Shown here: in pieces, positions 40,857 through 51,949 of the stretch
How the letters are laid out: the number at the start of each line of letters is the position of its first letter
How positions within the stretch are numbered: position 1 is the stretch's first letter
From: Diprion similis
Taxonomy: Eukaryota > Arthropoda > Insecta > Hymenoptera > Diprionidae
Length of the DNA: 64,000 bases
Direction: 5' to 3'
Assembly (NCBI RefSeq): GCF_021155765.1
Contig: NC_060115.1
Location: forward strand, 9,466,493-9,530,492
Position numbers and translations under genes: made by a program
The notes under the pieces: generated by a model
The model's input: only the letters and a program-made list of their open reading frames with translations
Database searches by the model: none
Told to the model about the DNA's origin: nothing

Positions 40857-43800
40857 GTTTATTTTAATACTTTCATTTATAGTAAACCAGTAGCAAGAGT
40901 GTACCTCTACTACCTAACAACATCAAACTCTTTCGATGAATTCAAATGAAACCGTAATTCCTCATGAAATCCTGTATAAAAGTCGTCTAATTTCATCCTT
41001 CGGACTGTATCATAATATATTAATTAAGTAAATTCAAAGTCTCATCAGCGAATTTTTCTCTCTCTACAAGAACGGTTTTATCCTATTCCGATCAAGGGCC
41101 TATTGCCAGTCAATTCTCAAGCCTCTTGTCCGCAGCCCAGTGGCCAATCTGTATATTTCTTTCAATGTAGCCCAGCTACCGCGTCTGGGGATTACTTGAC
41201 TTAATCAATCAACTGTTTAGATACCGTTGAGATTATCGTGTCAGAAACGTTATGAGACTTGCTGAACTCAATATGCTTCTCTGATCAGATCTACGATTGT
41301 GTACCAATGATGAATGAAACCTGCCGAAGATTTTGTACACCATCGTCTAAGTACATTGTATATACCAGACATAATACTTTCCGGCTTACACATGCCCCCC
41401 CCCCCCCCCCCCCCCCCCCGTCCCAGTGAACGGCAATTAACTATGGTAACCGAACGCCTGCTACAGTCGCCAGGCAGTCTGCCTCTGCAGGCAGCTGACA
41501 AGTCGCCGGACTTGGACTTGGGATAGTCTAGAGGGTCTAGAGTTAAGAAAAGATTCCGATTACGCCTTGGCCGTCGTCCAATGCCGATGGATACCGCCAA
41601 CCCACTGCATCCAGTTTCCAAGGATTTTCCAACGTTCGTTGCACGTGTTGAATTATTCATTCATAATTGAAAAAAACATTTCTTACCGGATGAAAATTGT
41701 TGGGAGTATAGGAGACTACGTTTTACAGATCAATTGACATCGATGTATGATCAACAGGTTATGCTATACTATGCATAGTAAAATATTGCGTTAACGTGTA
41801 CAAAGGAATACGTTCAAGACTAACAACAAGTAGAATTGCGTGAATTTTTTGACTGACGAATGGAGAATGTACGGCTGATTCCATCACGTTGTAATTATTT
41901 TTCGAAGAACTAAACTTTGGGCAATATTACAAAAAATTATTCATACAAGAGCCGAAGTTTTTCGACAGACCTTATCGAACAGAGTCCGATTTAGCTTTTT
42001 TGGGAACAATTCCGTTGATAGAAATTTTTGGTAAAGCTTCCTGTTGTCGGCTCATAATTAAAATCAAACCAATTATCGACTTGGAATATTGGGACAACCA
42101 AGTAAATTAATTGGTAATTCGTTAATTTGCTAATCATGAATAGATTTGTAACTGCTCGTTGACTTTCGGCGCACTGAACTTTTGTTTACATGTGCTTATA
42201 ACGTTTTCCAATAGTCGAAGAAATGTACTTTTTCATGAAAACGATAAACAGCATACGTAAATCTGAGATTTTCACCATTGATCAAAGTTAATCCTCACTG
42301 ACCTTCTTAAATTTTTCATTGAGTTTTTTTGACGAAATTTTGATTATAGTGCACTCACTTTGTAAGAAACGTGAAAAGAACTAGCTGAAAGAGATCGCGT
42401 TTAATTACGTCTATATTTTCAGGTCTTGGAGATTGTCGAGTATACAAGACACTTGGAAGTTACAGTGCGAGGGACGCGTTTAAGGGGGTTGGAACGAGAT
42501 CCCTCTCCAAGTTTAACAAACAAAAGTCGTCGACTTAGCTATAAATAAACGGCACTATAAGCCACTCGCTTCAAATCCCCAAAGTGCGATTCGGAAGGTT
42601 GTTAAAACTTTTGGTGTCCACTGTTAAAAGAGAAAGACAAAATAACAGCTGTACCAGGGTTTTCTATAAATTATATGTGAAAAGGAGAAATTATGTTACA
42701 TATAGAACAAGCTCTAATATCCAAACGCAATAACTAATAAAATTTTCAAATTACATTGCTTCTCGCAAATCTCATGTTTCAAACTAACTTATCAAAATAT
42801 TTTCCTCCAACGCCCGGACATTCGGAACTCGATTTAGTTTTTAGTGTTATTATTACGTTGTTATTGCGGTTTGTAATCATTTTTACATCTGTTTGCGTTT
42901 AAAGTTTTTACGTATTTCGTCGCATCGCGAGCAATGAATCGTGAAAGTGAAATTTCAGGAATAAGAAACATACGTTCCTACGGTCCATTCCATGTTTCAT
43001 TGTCAGACTGGCGTGTGACAACAGCGAATGTTTACTTTGAGAACTGCAATTTTTAAATTGGTGCACAAGCATCCTCTTTTTCGCAAGCACAATTTTTTTA
43101 GCATTCAGAGCTGTCGCAAGCTAACAAATTTCCACGAGGATAGTAACGCGACGCAAATCAAACCGTAAAACAGTAAGCTCTTTTCAGGCGTTCATTGACA
43201 AGCGACTGACGCTCTATGAACAGCCACCAAGTATACATTGCGGTAAACTGAGTTGCCTATCTCACGGTTTAAAAAAATTTCCACTTTCTAATGTTCGCTG
43301 TAGAAAAGTTTGGTGAGAAATTAAAAAAATCTAACCATAGATACTTGAGACTGTTAGAAGATCTAAGCATTTTATTCTCAGAATCACTAATCTATAGTAG
43401 GAATGGCTGGAAAAAATTAATCTTACGTTTTATTTATCCCCTACAAGGAACACCAGTTTGCTATCTTACTTTGGATTCATTGCAACTATACATGTATGTT
43501 GTAGAACATTGAAAACTGAAATAAACATAATTTTTTTTTTTTTTTTGCTATCGGCAGAAAAATGGTCTAAAAGGATAAAAACGATACGTAAATGTAGGCA
43601 CCCAATGGGGTGATATCTTCATGCACTTGATGGATTTGAATGAAGCCAAAATGTTGCAATGTTGAACGAATATCGACGAATGAAACATTTCAGCGTTGGT
43701 TTCATTGAAATACATCAAGCGCTTCCATCCGAGACTGAATAATTATCCCATTGAGTGCCCATCTTCGGCATTTCACCCCTCTAAACCGTTTTAGTTTTTT

Positions 43801-44094
43801 AGTTTTCAATGTTCAACAACATGCATGAGTTGCAACGAAATTGGAGGGGAACACCAAAGTGAGATTCCTTGTAAGAGTCGGTAAAAAATGATTACTGATT
43901 CGATCCTCGTAACTTAAATGATTCTTCCTTAAAATAAAAATAACGACTCACTGGGGGTAAATTTTAACTCTGGTTTCAAAGATTTTGTCACATTTATCTA
44001 AAATCGTGCCAATTAATTCAGGGGTAGGAAATGTCTGGAGACTTTGAATTTGGGATTAGAAAAATGTAGTCCAAAAAAGAGGCGCAAACCTTGT
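40857..44094. other. Gene-poor AT-rich DNA with a poly-C tract
   Basis: No supported gene. The 130-codon minus-strand frame at 41268-41660 crosses the C tract and its glycine run is a by-product of it. There is a TATA-like CTATAAATA near 42539 and a T run at about 43531-43547. Confidence 0.55.
41395..41419. repeat. 25-nt C homopolymer
   Basis: Twenty-five consecutive C residues, a poly-G run on the minus strand. It is unusual in such AT-rich DNA. It could form G-quadruplex or i-motif structures and is a likely site of length error in the assembly. Confidence 0.95.
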
Positions 44095-44167
44095 CATCCC
44101 TGGTGGGGATCGAACCCACGACCTTTGGATTAGAAGTCCAACGCGCTATCCTCTGCGCCACAGGGAC
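44095..44167 (-). tRNA. tRNA-Arg(UCU): tRNA-Arg (anticodon UCU)
   Basis: The minus strand gives a 73-nt cloverleaf. The acceptor stem GTCCCTG pairs with CAGGGAT, ending in a G-U pair, with discriminator G. The D-arm is GGCGCAGAGGATAGCGC, the anticodon stem-loop is TTGGACTTCTAATCCAA with anticodon TCT, and the T-arm is CGTGGGTTCGATCCCCACC with an intact B box. There is no intron. A T6 run 17 nt downstream (plus-strand A run 44073-44078) can terminate RNA polymerase III. It reads AGA arginine codons and lies head-to-head with the calpain gene. Confidence 0.95.
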
Positions 44168-44313
44168 TCGACAACAACCCAGATCTGCGTGCGTTGATCT
44201 GTTATGCTTGGTTTTTGAATCCAAGGTGGCAGCATCAGTATGTCTTTCCTGTGACGTCACTTACTAGCGTATCATGCGGTCAAAGACCCTGCTCACTCAA
44301 CTTTCGAAGACAA

Positions 44314-44323
44314 TATAAAAGGC
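44314..44323 (+). promoter_or_regulatory. TATA-like element upstream of the calpain gene
   Basis: TATAAAAGGC lies about 700 bp before the calpain start codon and about 150 bp from the tRNA-Arg gene. A CRE octamer sits 62 bp upstream (44252-44259). If used, the transcript would start near 44345 and have a long leader containing several upstream ATGs. A start site closer to 45015 is equally possible. Confidence 0.3.
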
Positions 44324-45014
44324 ACGGTGTCGCATGATTTAAAAACACAAAATTTTTAACGATTTTTATGTCTAATTACTGGATTAATACGTTTTTATGT
44401 ATGTGAACCGATGCGCACAAAGTCTGTATCAGAAATAAATCATCGATGATTTTTACACATGACTGCAACATCGGGATAAAAATTGTTCGGAATGCTTAAA
44501 GTCCGTCCGAATCTAAACACAGAAATTTGCGAAATGTATATTGCTCTCCGTGATCGGTGAAACAATATTAGAAAATTTATCGTGTCACGCAGTGATGGGT
44601 GGTAATAAAGTTTGTATGTACATTCCTGCGCTGAGGATCGCCGTAGTCAACACAGCGGAGAGCGCGAAGAAACGTGAAAAAATCGAAACCTCTGTCGCAC
44701 GGTGTGTGGGATGAAAAACGTTGTTGCTATGCGGTTGAGATGTTGAAATTCGGTTAATAAAAATGATTTCTAGACCGCGCGATGTTGTAGTTATTAGGAT
44801 ATTTAGTGATAGCGGTAAAAGAATGGACGGTGTTTGACAAGTGAGAATCGGGATGCAAGCAGCAGCCTGAAAAACATGGCCGCTCAAAAACATATGACAA
44901 AGGATAAAGCGTTGCGCTGCTTCTGTAGGACGAACAAAACACCGACATTTGATTGTTGAGAAATTGTCAGATTTCGAATTCAGCATAGCAAAGAGCCATG
45001 AATACGAATGGAGA

Positions 45015-48000
45015 ATGGGGTCAATCGCTTCGGTGCTACAGTGGCATTGTGCAAAGTGTTCTCTCATAAACCCGACCGAGAGCACGAGCTGCGCCAGGTG
45101 CGGAGAACTTCGTAGGGTTTACGATAATAAAACAAATCCCGAAACATCATCCTCGAACAGTTCAAATGTCTGTGAAAAAAATAATCCCGATTCCGCGGAC
45201 TCTACGCCTCCAACACCGCCACCACGACTCAATTTTACGAATCAGTTAAAATGCTTCACGCCGAAAACTAGCTACGTTTACCATCAAAAACCGTTCTCAC
45301 TTACCGTAAAAAATAACAACGTCCTTCCGTCTGGGTGAGCAATATTTATTTACTTTATTCTGACACTCGTCTCCATCTTCATTCCTGCTACAATTCAACA
45401 CATTTCAACTCAATCCCGGTCAAGACTGCCTAACATCATGCTAGCCCATGCAAATTATTCGAAATGTAAACAAACGACGATCTATTATCAAAACCTGCAT
45501 TCAGTATGGAACGTATGGAAACAAAGGAAGTGAGAAGAGCAGTCTTACCACTAGGAAAAATCAATTGTTTGCTTATCGGATTGAACCATACAAACTTTCA
45601 AAGTTTCAATCACCTATCGCTAATCAACCAAAAATTACAGCTGATAATCGTTTGATTCAACTTTACAATACAACTTAACAGATAATACAAATATTCATAG
45701 TTCGTTCGCTATGGCTATGTTTAAATATATATCAGAAAACCCTTACAAATTAATTTCACACCACTTTCTCAACTGACTGTATACTACCTCTTTAATTCAA
45801 ACTTTTATTATTTCCGTTAGGACTGATCCCGGATCAAGAAGCTCGGAGAAAATATCTCGGCGTAACTCTTGGTCTGGGAGGACGAGGATTGAATCTGTAT
45901 CATTAAAGCACAGTGTATCTCTACCTTTGTTACCTGCTCGCTGGATTTGCATCAGATGTTTGCAACCAAACAGCCAGAGCACATTGGCTAAGTGTATCGC
46001 CTGTGGAACCGTTTCTTTGCCCGCATCGAATCAAGAAGGTCATATTTGGACACGGAAAGCGAGGAGACCCGAAGTTCGCAAGCTCAAAAATCTTCACCTG
46101 AACGATGACGAGGATCCAGCTAAAAGTTCGTCTTCGGGACTGGAGGACCGTGTTTTAAATGTCAAATCCATCGCACCATCAATTCCTTCGAACCTCGATA
46201 AAACCAACAAAGGTGAAAAAAATACGTTGACATTGCTTTCGAGAGTAGATCCTGGTCATAAGTTGTTGTTTCAAATTTCTGTGTCCTTAGTCTAATGCAG
46301 CAAAAAATTTCTATTTTTATAAAATAATTCAAATCTATTTAGTTAAAATAAAAAGTAAAAAATATACGTACAAGGTATCCATTGTGATTTCTTCGTGCAA
46401 AAATTAAAATTATTTGGAGAGCTTTTATGTAATGCTTCGCTAATTAATTATGAAACAACACATTGATTGATCATGCGCATAAAATCCTGAATTTTTCTGA
46501 TAAATTTTACCGTAACTTTAATAAGACAAAAAAATCACAACCAATATACAGTATTTAATCCTTATTACTCATTTATTGAATGGTAAAATCCCTCTGTAGT
46601 TTTGTAAGATTAGTCGGTGTTCCCTATCTTGCGTATTGAAACACCTCAGTGTCTCAAATTCTTTTTTAGTACTTCACAGTGAAACACTGACTGTACTTGA
46701 TTATATTAACAATGTACAGCTTGCATGTATCAATTGAACTCTTAAGAGGCAAGAGATACATTATTCGGGGCTCTTGATTCTTGCCAGAGAAGGCATTGAT
46801 TTTTCAAATTCTTTGGAGGCTAATCTTGTAATAACTTTTTTTTATCTTAGACATGGCCCAACTAACCAGCCTCGGTCGTAGCGACAGAACAAGATCCAAC
46901 CGAGAAAGTTGGACGCTACCTCCCGTCGAAACCATGGATTCGCCATCAATAGCCTATACAGATAACATAGATAGTTCTCAGCGTTCACCGAAGCGTCACA
47001 GTCCTTCGGTGTACGAGCGTGTGAAATCTAAAGTGAGCCGTTCGTTGTCGAATGGTTCAGTTGTTCAAAAGTTATCGGAAGCTGGGATCCAAAGACCAAC
47101 TAGTCTCATAGTTTCGGAGGTGCAGCAAGACAATGCCCTGTGGAGCTGCGATAACTGTACCCTAGATAACGCACCTGGCTTGGAACAATGTGAGGCGTGC
47201 GAAGCACCTAGGAGCCCTGCACCCTGTAGCGGTGTAGTTATAAGTGTACCGGCGTGGGAACCGAGAGCGCTTTCTTCTGCAGGCCCTCCAACATACCGGC
47301 GATCATTTTCGGAAGTTGATTCTGTCACTAATAATGTAATACAGAGAAAAACTGCAAACCGTCGTAGTTTAAATGACGAAGAACCTCCGGCTGTGCCACC
47401 ACACTCTGTCGGGTTTAATTCAAAACCAAAGTATTCATACATAGGGATATCTGATCCAGAAACGCCACCACCACTGCCAAGAAAACAGAATAGCAAATTG
47501 GGCATCACGGCTGCAAAAACACTCACTGAGTCGATAAATACGGCTGGTGAGGCAGCAGAGGCTGGGCCTCTAAAGCGTATGTGGACTTGCCGGAAATGTT
47601 CCTATGCCTACAACCCTCTCTGGTCAACCGGATGTGATATCTGTTCATCTTCAAGATCACCTCCGTCTTTGGCTCAACCAAGTTTAATTACGGTAACTAA
47701 AGACGGAGCAAGTTGTAGATCACAGGCCTCGTCACCCATCATTGTTTCACGAGACAGCGTAAGGTATACTCCACCAAAATCGGCGACCTTAGCAACAGCG
47801 GAGGCTGATCTAGACGATCTCATCGAATTGCCATCACCTGCCTGGACTTGTAAAAAATGTACGTTACTAAATGCTGCTACAAGGACAACGTGTGAAGCCT
47901 GTGCCGGGTCCAAGTTGAGAAGTGTCAGTCATCTCGATGATCCAACGTTAAGAAAAGGGGAAAGCTGGGTTTGTCCATCATGCACTCTGCGGAACCCATT

Positions 48001-48547
48001 AACTGCACAGAGCTGTAATGCCTGCAAAACCTTTGCTGATTTCCTTGAAGTACCGAGGGATAACAGAGTGTCAGGACAAAGAAGTCCCAGTCCCAGGTTG
48101 ACTTGTCCACCTTCGGCAAGCGCAAGAGCAGTTACACCTAGGCACAGGAATTCAGTTCGTAGAAACGGATCTGGAGCAGGAGATAAAAGGCAATCTAGGA
48201 CCAAAGAAAATATCCACGCACAAGTATGAATTTAGTAATCCTATCTTCGATGCCATATTACTGCAAATCAACTAAAATAGTATTTAGAACCCTAAAATCA
48301 TTATTTGTTCTAGTGGCAATGCAAATTGTGCACCTTTGAGAACAAAAGTACGAACGGAAGTTGCGAAATGTGCCAAAGTTCCAAGACTCTGTCTCAAATT
48401 CCTGGGGACAGGCTTAGGCTCGGCGAACCTGGAACTAGTACTCTGAGAATTCAAAGACAGGAAAGTGTTGTTATGGAAAATTTACGCCAAATTGAAGAGA
48501 GAGAAGCCTTAGAAAAATGGGAAAGAATCGTTCGGTACTGTAAAGAG
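45015..48547 (+). other. sol: Zinc-finger-array exons (1-4) of the calpain gene
   Basis: These four exons encode seven RanBP2/NZF-type fingers of the form W-x-C-x2-C-x10-C-x2-C with Asn at the fourth loop position, joined by Ser/Pro-rich, probably disordered linkers. Fingers 1, 3, 5, 6 and 7 have the canonical 10-residue loop; fingers 2 and 4 have 11. Fingers 3 to 6 share one large exon (46851-48223). Finger 7 opens exon 4 and alone carries the Thr-Phe and Met residues (702, 703, 714) associated with ubiquitin binding in NZF domains. Confidence 0.9.
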
Positions 48548-51500
48548 GTAAATAAAATTGTATATTCTAGGGTTCTCACAAGAATCAGAAAAAAAAAAAA
48601 ATGAGTACTTACATGGTACATGGGATTTCTGAAACAATTCTAAGTATCATGAATTTTGCAATAATATTACGCAATGGTACTCTACACTTCGGTTTTTGAT
48701 TACAGACAAACGAACCGTTTGTCGACGACTCTTTTCCCCCAGCTCCAAAATCATTGTACTACAATCCTGCGGAAACGAAAGATAACCATGTGGTTCAGTG
48801 GAGAAGACCGCATCAAATAAATGTTGACTCAAGTGTCGATTCCAAGTTACCCTGGGCAGTCTTTAGGACACCCTTACCTTCCGATATATCTCAAGGTGTT
48901 TTAGGAAATTGTTGGCTTCTATCCGCGCTAGCAGTACTTGCCGAAAGTGATGAATTGGTGAGAAGAGTGTTAGTTATGAAAGAAACTTGTCCCGAAGGGG
49001 CGTACCAAGTCAGATTGTGCAAGGATGGAAAATGGACCACCGTACTTGTCGACGATCTACTTCCCTGTGATAAAAGAGGACATCTTGTTTACTCTCAGGT
49101 TAGTCTACTCAAGTCGAAGCCAATCATCAGACTTTTAACGAATGAAATTTTCATGAAATGATCATTCAACTTACATTTTTAGTGTTCTTTTGTGTGGTAC
49201 TCGGTAAACGACACCCTGAAATACACATGATTTCTAGTAATAACTATTAAAAAAATATTCTTACACATTCGCTGGTATACTTTAGCTCCAACTTCATAAT
49301 CAATGAACTTGACTGATATTGATACCTTGAAACCCAGACTTTCTGGCACAGAAAACGAACTAACAATGCATGTATAATAAATAGGCGAAGAGAAAACAAT
49401 TATGGGTACCACTAATCGAGAAAGCAGTAGCTAAAATCCATGGATGTTACGAAGCACTGGTTTCTGGTCGAGCTATCGAAGGTCTAGCTACCCTCACGGG
49501 TGCTCCTTGCGAAAGTGTACCGTTACAGCCTTCCGCTTTACCAAGTGAAGATGAATTAGATAAAGATTTAATTTGGGCACAGCTTTTGTCGTCAAGACAA
49601 GCTATGTTCTTAATGGGTGCTAGCTGCGGTGGAGGCAATATGAAAGTTGATGAAGAAGAATATCAACGAAAAGGACTTCGTCCAAGGTATTTATTAGTAT
49701 TTTTTGATATTTTATATTAGTACTTTTGTCTACCTTCTGTTCTTCTGGTCTAGCTTCTGTCGTCATTTTATAAATTCTGATCAACTGGTCTCTTAACATC
49801 ATGAGAAGTCACAGCTCTCAGTAAAGCAAACACTAAAACATTTATTCTAAATTAATGACTGTACGAGAACACTTTACAGTGTATCAAGATATTCCTTGTA
49901 CTATGCTATCAGTAATTACAGATATAATGCTGTAATTTGTTTTTCGTTCCAGGCACGCATACTCAGTGTTGGACGTAAGAGACGTACAAGTAAGTTCGTA
50001 GCAAATAACGATTGTTACACTTTTTGTATAAAATGTCTACATCTTTCCATAATTATATTGTGGTAAAACCACTAATTCTTGATTACACAATTTAGATTTC
50101 TTTGTTTGTCGATAATGAATTGTCAAATTAATTTTTTAGCATGGAAGTTAATAAGTTAATTTTGAAACATGTATTAAAGGGAATAAGATTGCTACGACTG
50201 CGCAATCCTTGGGGCCACTATAGTTGGAAAGGAGATTGGTCTGATGATAGTCCAATTTGGACAGCGCAACTCCGAGAGATGCTTATGCCTCATGGCGCAT
50301 CAGATGGTGTATTTTGGATATCATTTGATGACGTTTTAAAGTACTTTGATTGCATTGACATCTGCAAAACGAGAGTTGGATGGAGCGAAGTTCGTCTGCG
50401 GGGTACTCTACCACCTTTGTCGTCATTGAGACACTTATCATGCGTTTTGCTAACTGTACTAGAGCCTACCGAGACCGAATTCACGTTATTCCAAGAGGGT
50501 CAAAGGTATAAAGACAGTCTAGACGATTTGAGTTCAATTCAAGAGTCCTTAATCTGTAGCAGTTATATTCTCTAGTTTTAGAAAGGAATATAGAAATAAA
50601 CAAAATATCTATAGTATGTATTCAAAAATGCGTGTTGGAACCTAAGCTTTCGAGAAGATTTAAAAATTTTATAATCTAACAAATCACTTTCCCGTTAAAA
50701 TTAGGAATTCAGAAAAATCTCAGCGTTCTCAATTGGATCTATGCGTAGTGGTTTTTCGGACCCGGTCGCCAGCAGCACCAGAAGTTGGTCGACTGGTAGA
50801 GCACAGCAAACGTCAAGTTCGTGGCTTTGTTGGTTGTCATAAAATGTTGGAAAGAGACCTGTACATTGTGGTGTGCCTTGCTTTTAACCACTGGCACACT
50901 GGTATGGAAGATACATCAAGTTATCCGGAATATGTACTTGCAATTCACAGTTCGAAGAGACTGTTGGTCGAACAAATTTCACCACCAGCATTCGTGTTGG
51001 CTGATGCTATCATCAGCTTGACATTAGCCAAGGGTCAACGGCATGAGGTAAGCCTTTGCAAATACCACTGATTGGTGGAGTACATCAAAGAGTGCTCTCA
51101 AATACGCAAATTTTTTTTCACATATAGAATATCCTATACTGTTGCGTTACAGCCAAGGTAATTTGTTATAGAAAATATAATGGTATTCATATGTGACCTA
51201 ATGTTCCAGGGTAGAGAAGGCATGACAGCCTATTACTTGACGAAAGGTTGGGCAGGCTTAGTCGTAATGGTTGAAAATCGTCACGTGAACAAATGGATAC
51301 ACGTAAAATGTGATTGTCACGAAAGTTATAATGTCGTGTCTACCAGAGGGCAGCTCAGAACAGCCGACAGCGTACCTCCGTTGCATAGGTAAGCGAAAAA
51401 ACAGTTCAAAGCTGTATAATGATATTTCAACTCTCGACTTAATCTTGCAGGCAAGTCATCATTGTCTTAACACAACTAGAAGGCAGTGGCGGTTTTTCAA

Positions 51501-51631
51501 TAGCTCATCGACTAACACACAGATTAGCGAATAGTGGAAACTTACATGACTGGGGTCCGCCAGATACTCAACACTGTCCACCCATAGACACTCAAGTCGA
51601 AGGTCTTCATAGTCCTCGTTTGATAACGTGA
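45015..51631 (+). CDS. sol: Calpain-D / small optic lobes (SOL) calpain, complete, 11 coding exons
   Basis: Atypical intracellular cysteine protease of the SOL/CAPN15 family; in Drosophila, loss of sol causes loss of optic-lobe neurons. Exons: 45015-45334, 45821-46212, 46851-48223, 48314-48547, 48706-49098, 49385-49686, 49953-49989, 50180-50505, 50705-51047, 51210-51388 and 51451-51631. They total 4,080 nt and 1,359 residues with all phases consistent. Order: seven zinc fingers (Trp at residues 10, 148, 335, 482, 569, 610, 696), calpain core (about 790-1120) with Cys842 in QGVLGNCW, His1006 in RHAYS and Asn1026 in RNPWG, then the SOL region (1126-1359). No EF-hands, as is usual for this subfamily. 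I chose the ATG giving [10 protein letters not shown] because the first finger follows at once; an in-frame ATG at 44949 would add 22 residues. Drosophila SOL is somewhat longer (about 1,600 residues, from memory). Confidence 0.95.
48706..50505 (+). other. sol: Calpain catalytic-core exons (5-8)
   Basis: Exon 5 carries the nucleophile Cys842. Exon 6 encodes the [13 protein letters not shown] helix and the GGGNMKVD segment. The 37-nt exon 7 (49953-49989) carries the catalytic His1006. Exon 8 carries Asn1026. The triad is intact, so the enzyme should be active. The exon 6 acceptor (ataataaatag before 49385) has almost no pyrimidine tract, and the exon 8 acceptor after ATTAAAG is also weak. Both junctions are supported by phase and by the conserved protein sequence across them. 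Confidence 0.9.
50705..51631 (+). other. sol: SOL-homology C-terminal exons (9-11)
   Basis: Residues 1126-1359 form the region that distinguishes SOL calpains from classical ones. It includes the segments [38 protein letters not shown] and [20 protein letters not shown]. The biochemical role of the region is not well established. The stop codon TGA is at 51629-51631. Confidence 0.9.
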
Positions 51632-51943
51632 ACCTGTAAAATCACCAAATGCAATTTTTAGCATTTAACATGAAAATTGTGATTGTGAATCTTGATGTGC
51701 GAACAAATATATTTCTAGAGCCTAAGGATCTTCCGGGGAAAAAAAGAAATTTCCGATTAAAACCATTGCTTTATACCGGAAGTGTGCAGATACCTAAATC
51801 GTTTAGACTACCTTTGAATATTTTTCTCGCACAAACGAAATTGCAAATTTCAACAGAATTTAAACATTGTCGAGACTCGTATGCAGTATAAACAACTAAT
51901 TTCTCACATATACGGTATTTTTTGATGTTTGAGTCTCCGTTGA

Positions 51944-51949
51944 AATAAA
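51944..51949 (+). terminator. Candidate poly(A) signal of the calpain gene
   Basis: The AATAAA hexamer lies about 310 bp after the calpain stop codon and would give a short 3' UTR. Other AT-rich variants further on could be used as well. Confidence 0.35.

Noticed and set aside
41268-41660. 130-codon minus-strand frame with a glycine run
   Set aside because: The glycine run is the translation of the poly-C tract read on the minus strand; no other support.
44018-44260. 80-codon minus-strand frame
   Set aside because: It is the conceptual translation of the tRNA-Arg gene and its flanks.
44585-45085. 166-codon open frame on the minus strand
   Set aside because: It overlaps the first calpain exon and its upstream region antisense, has no recognisable family, and is explained as a shadow frame.
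47065-47526. 153-codon open frame on the minus strand
   Set aside because: It lies fully antisense to the zinc-finger exon of the calpain gene, whose sense frame has clear fingers.
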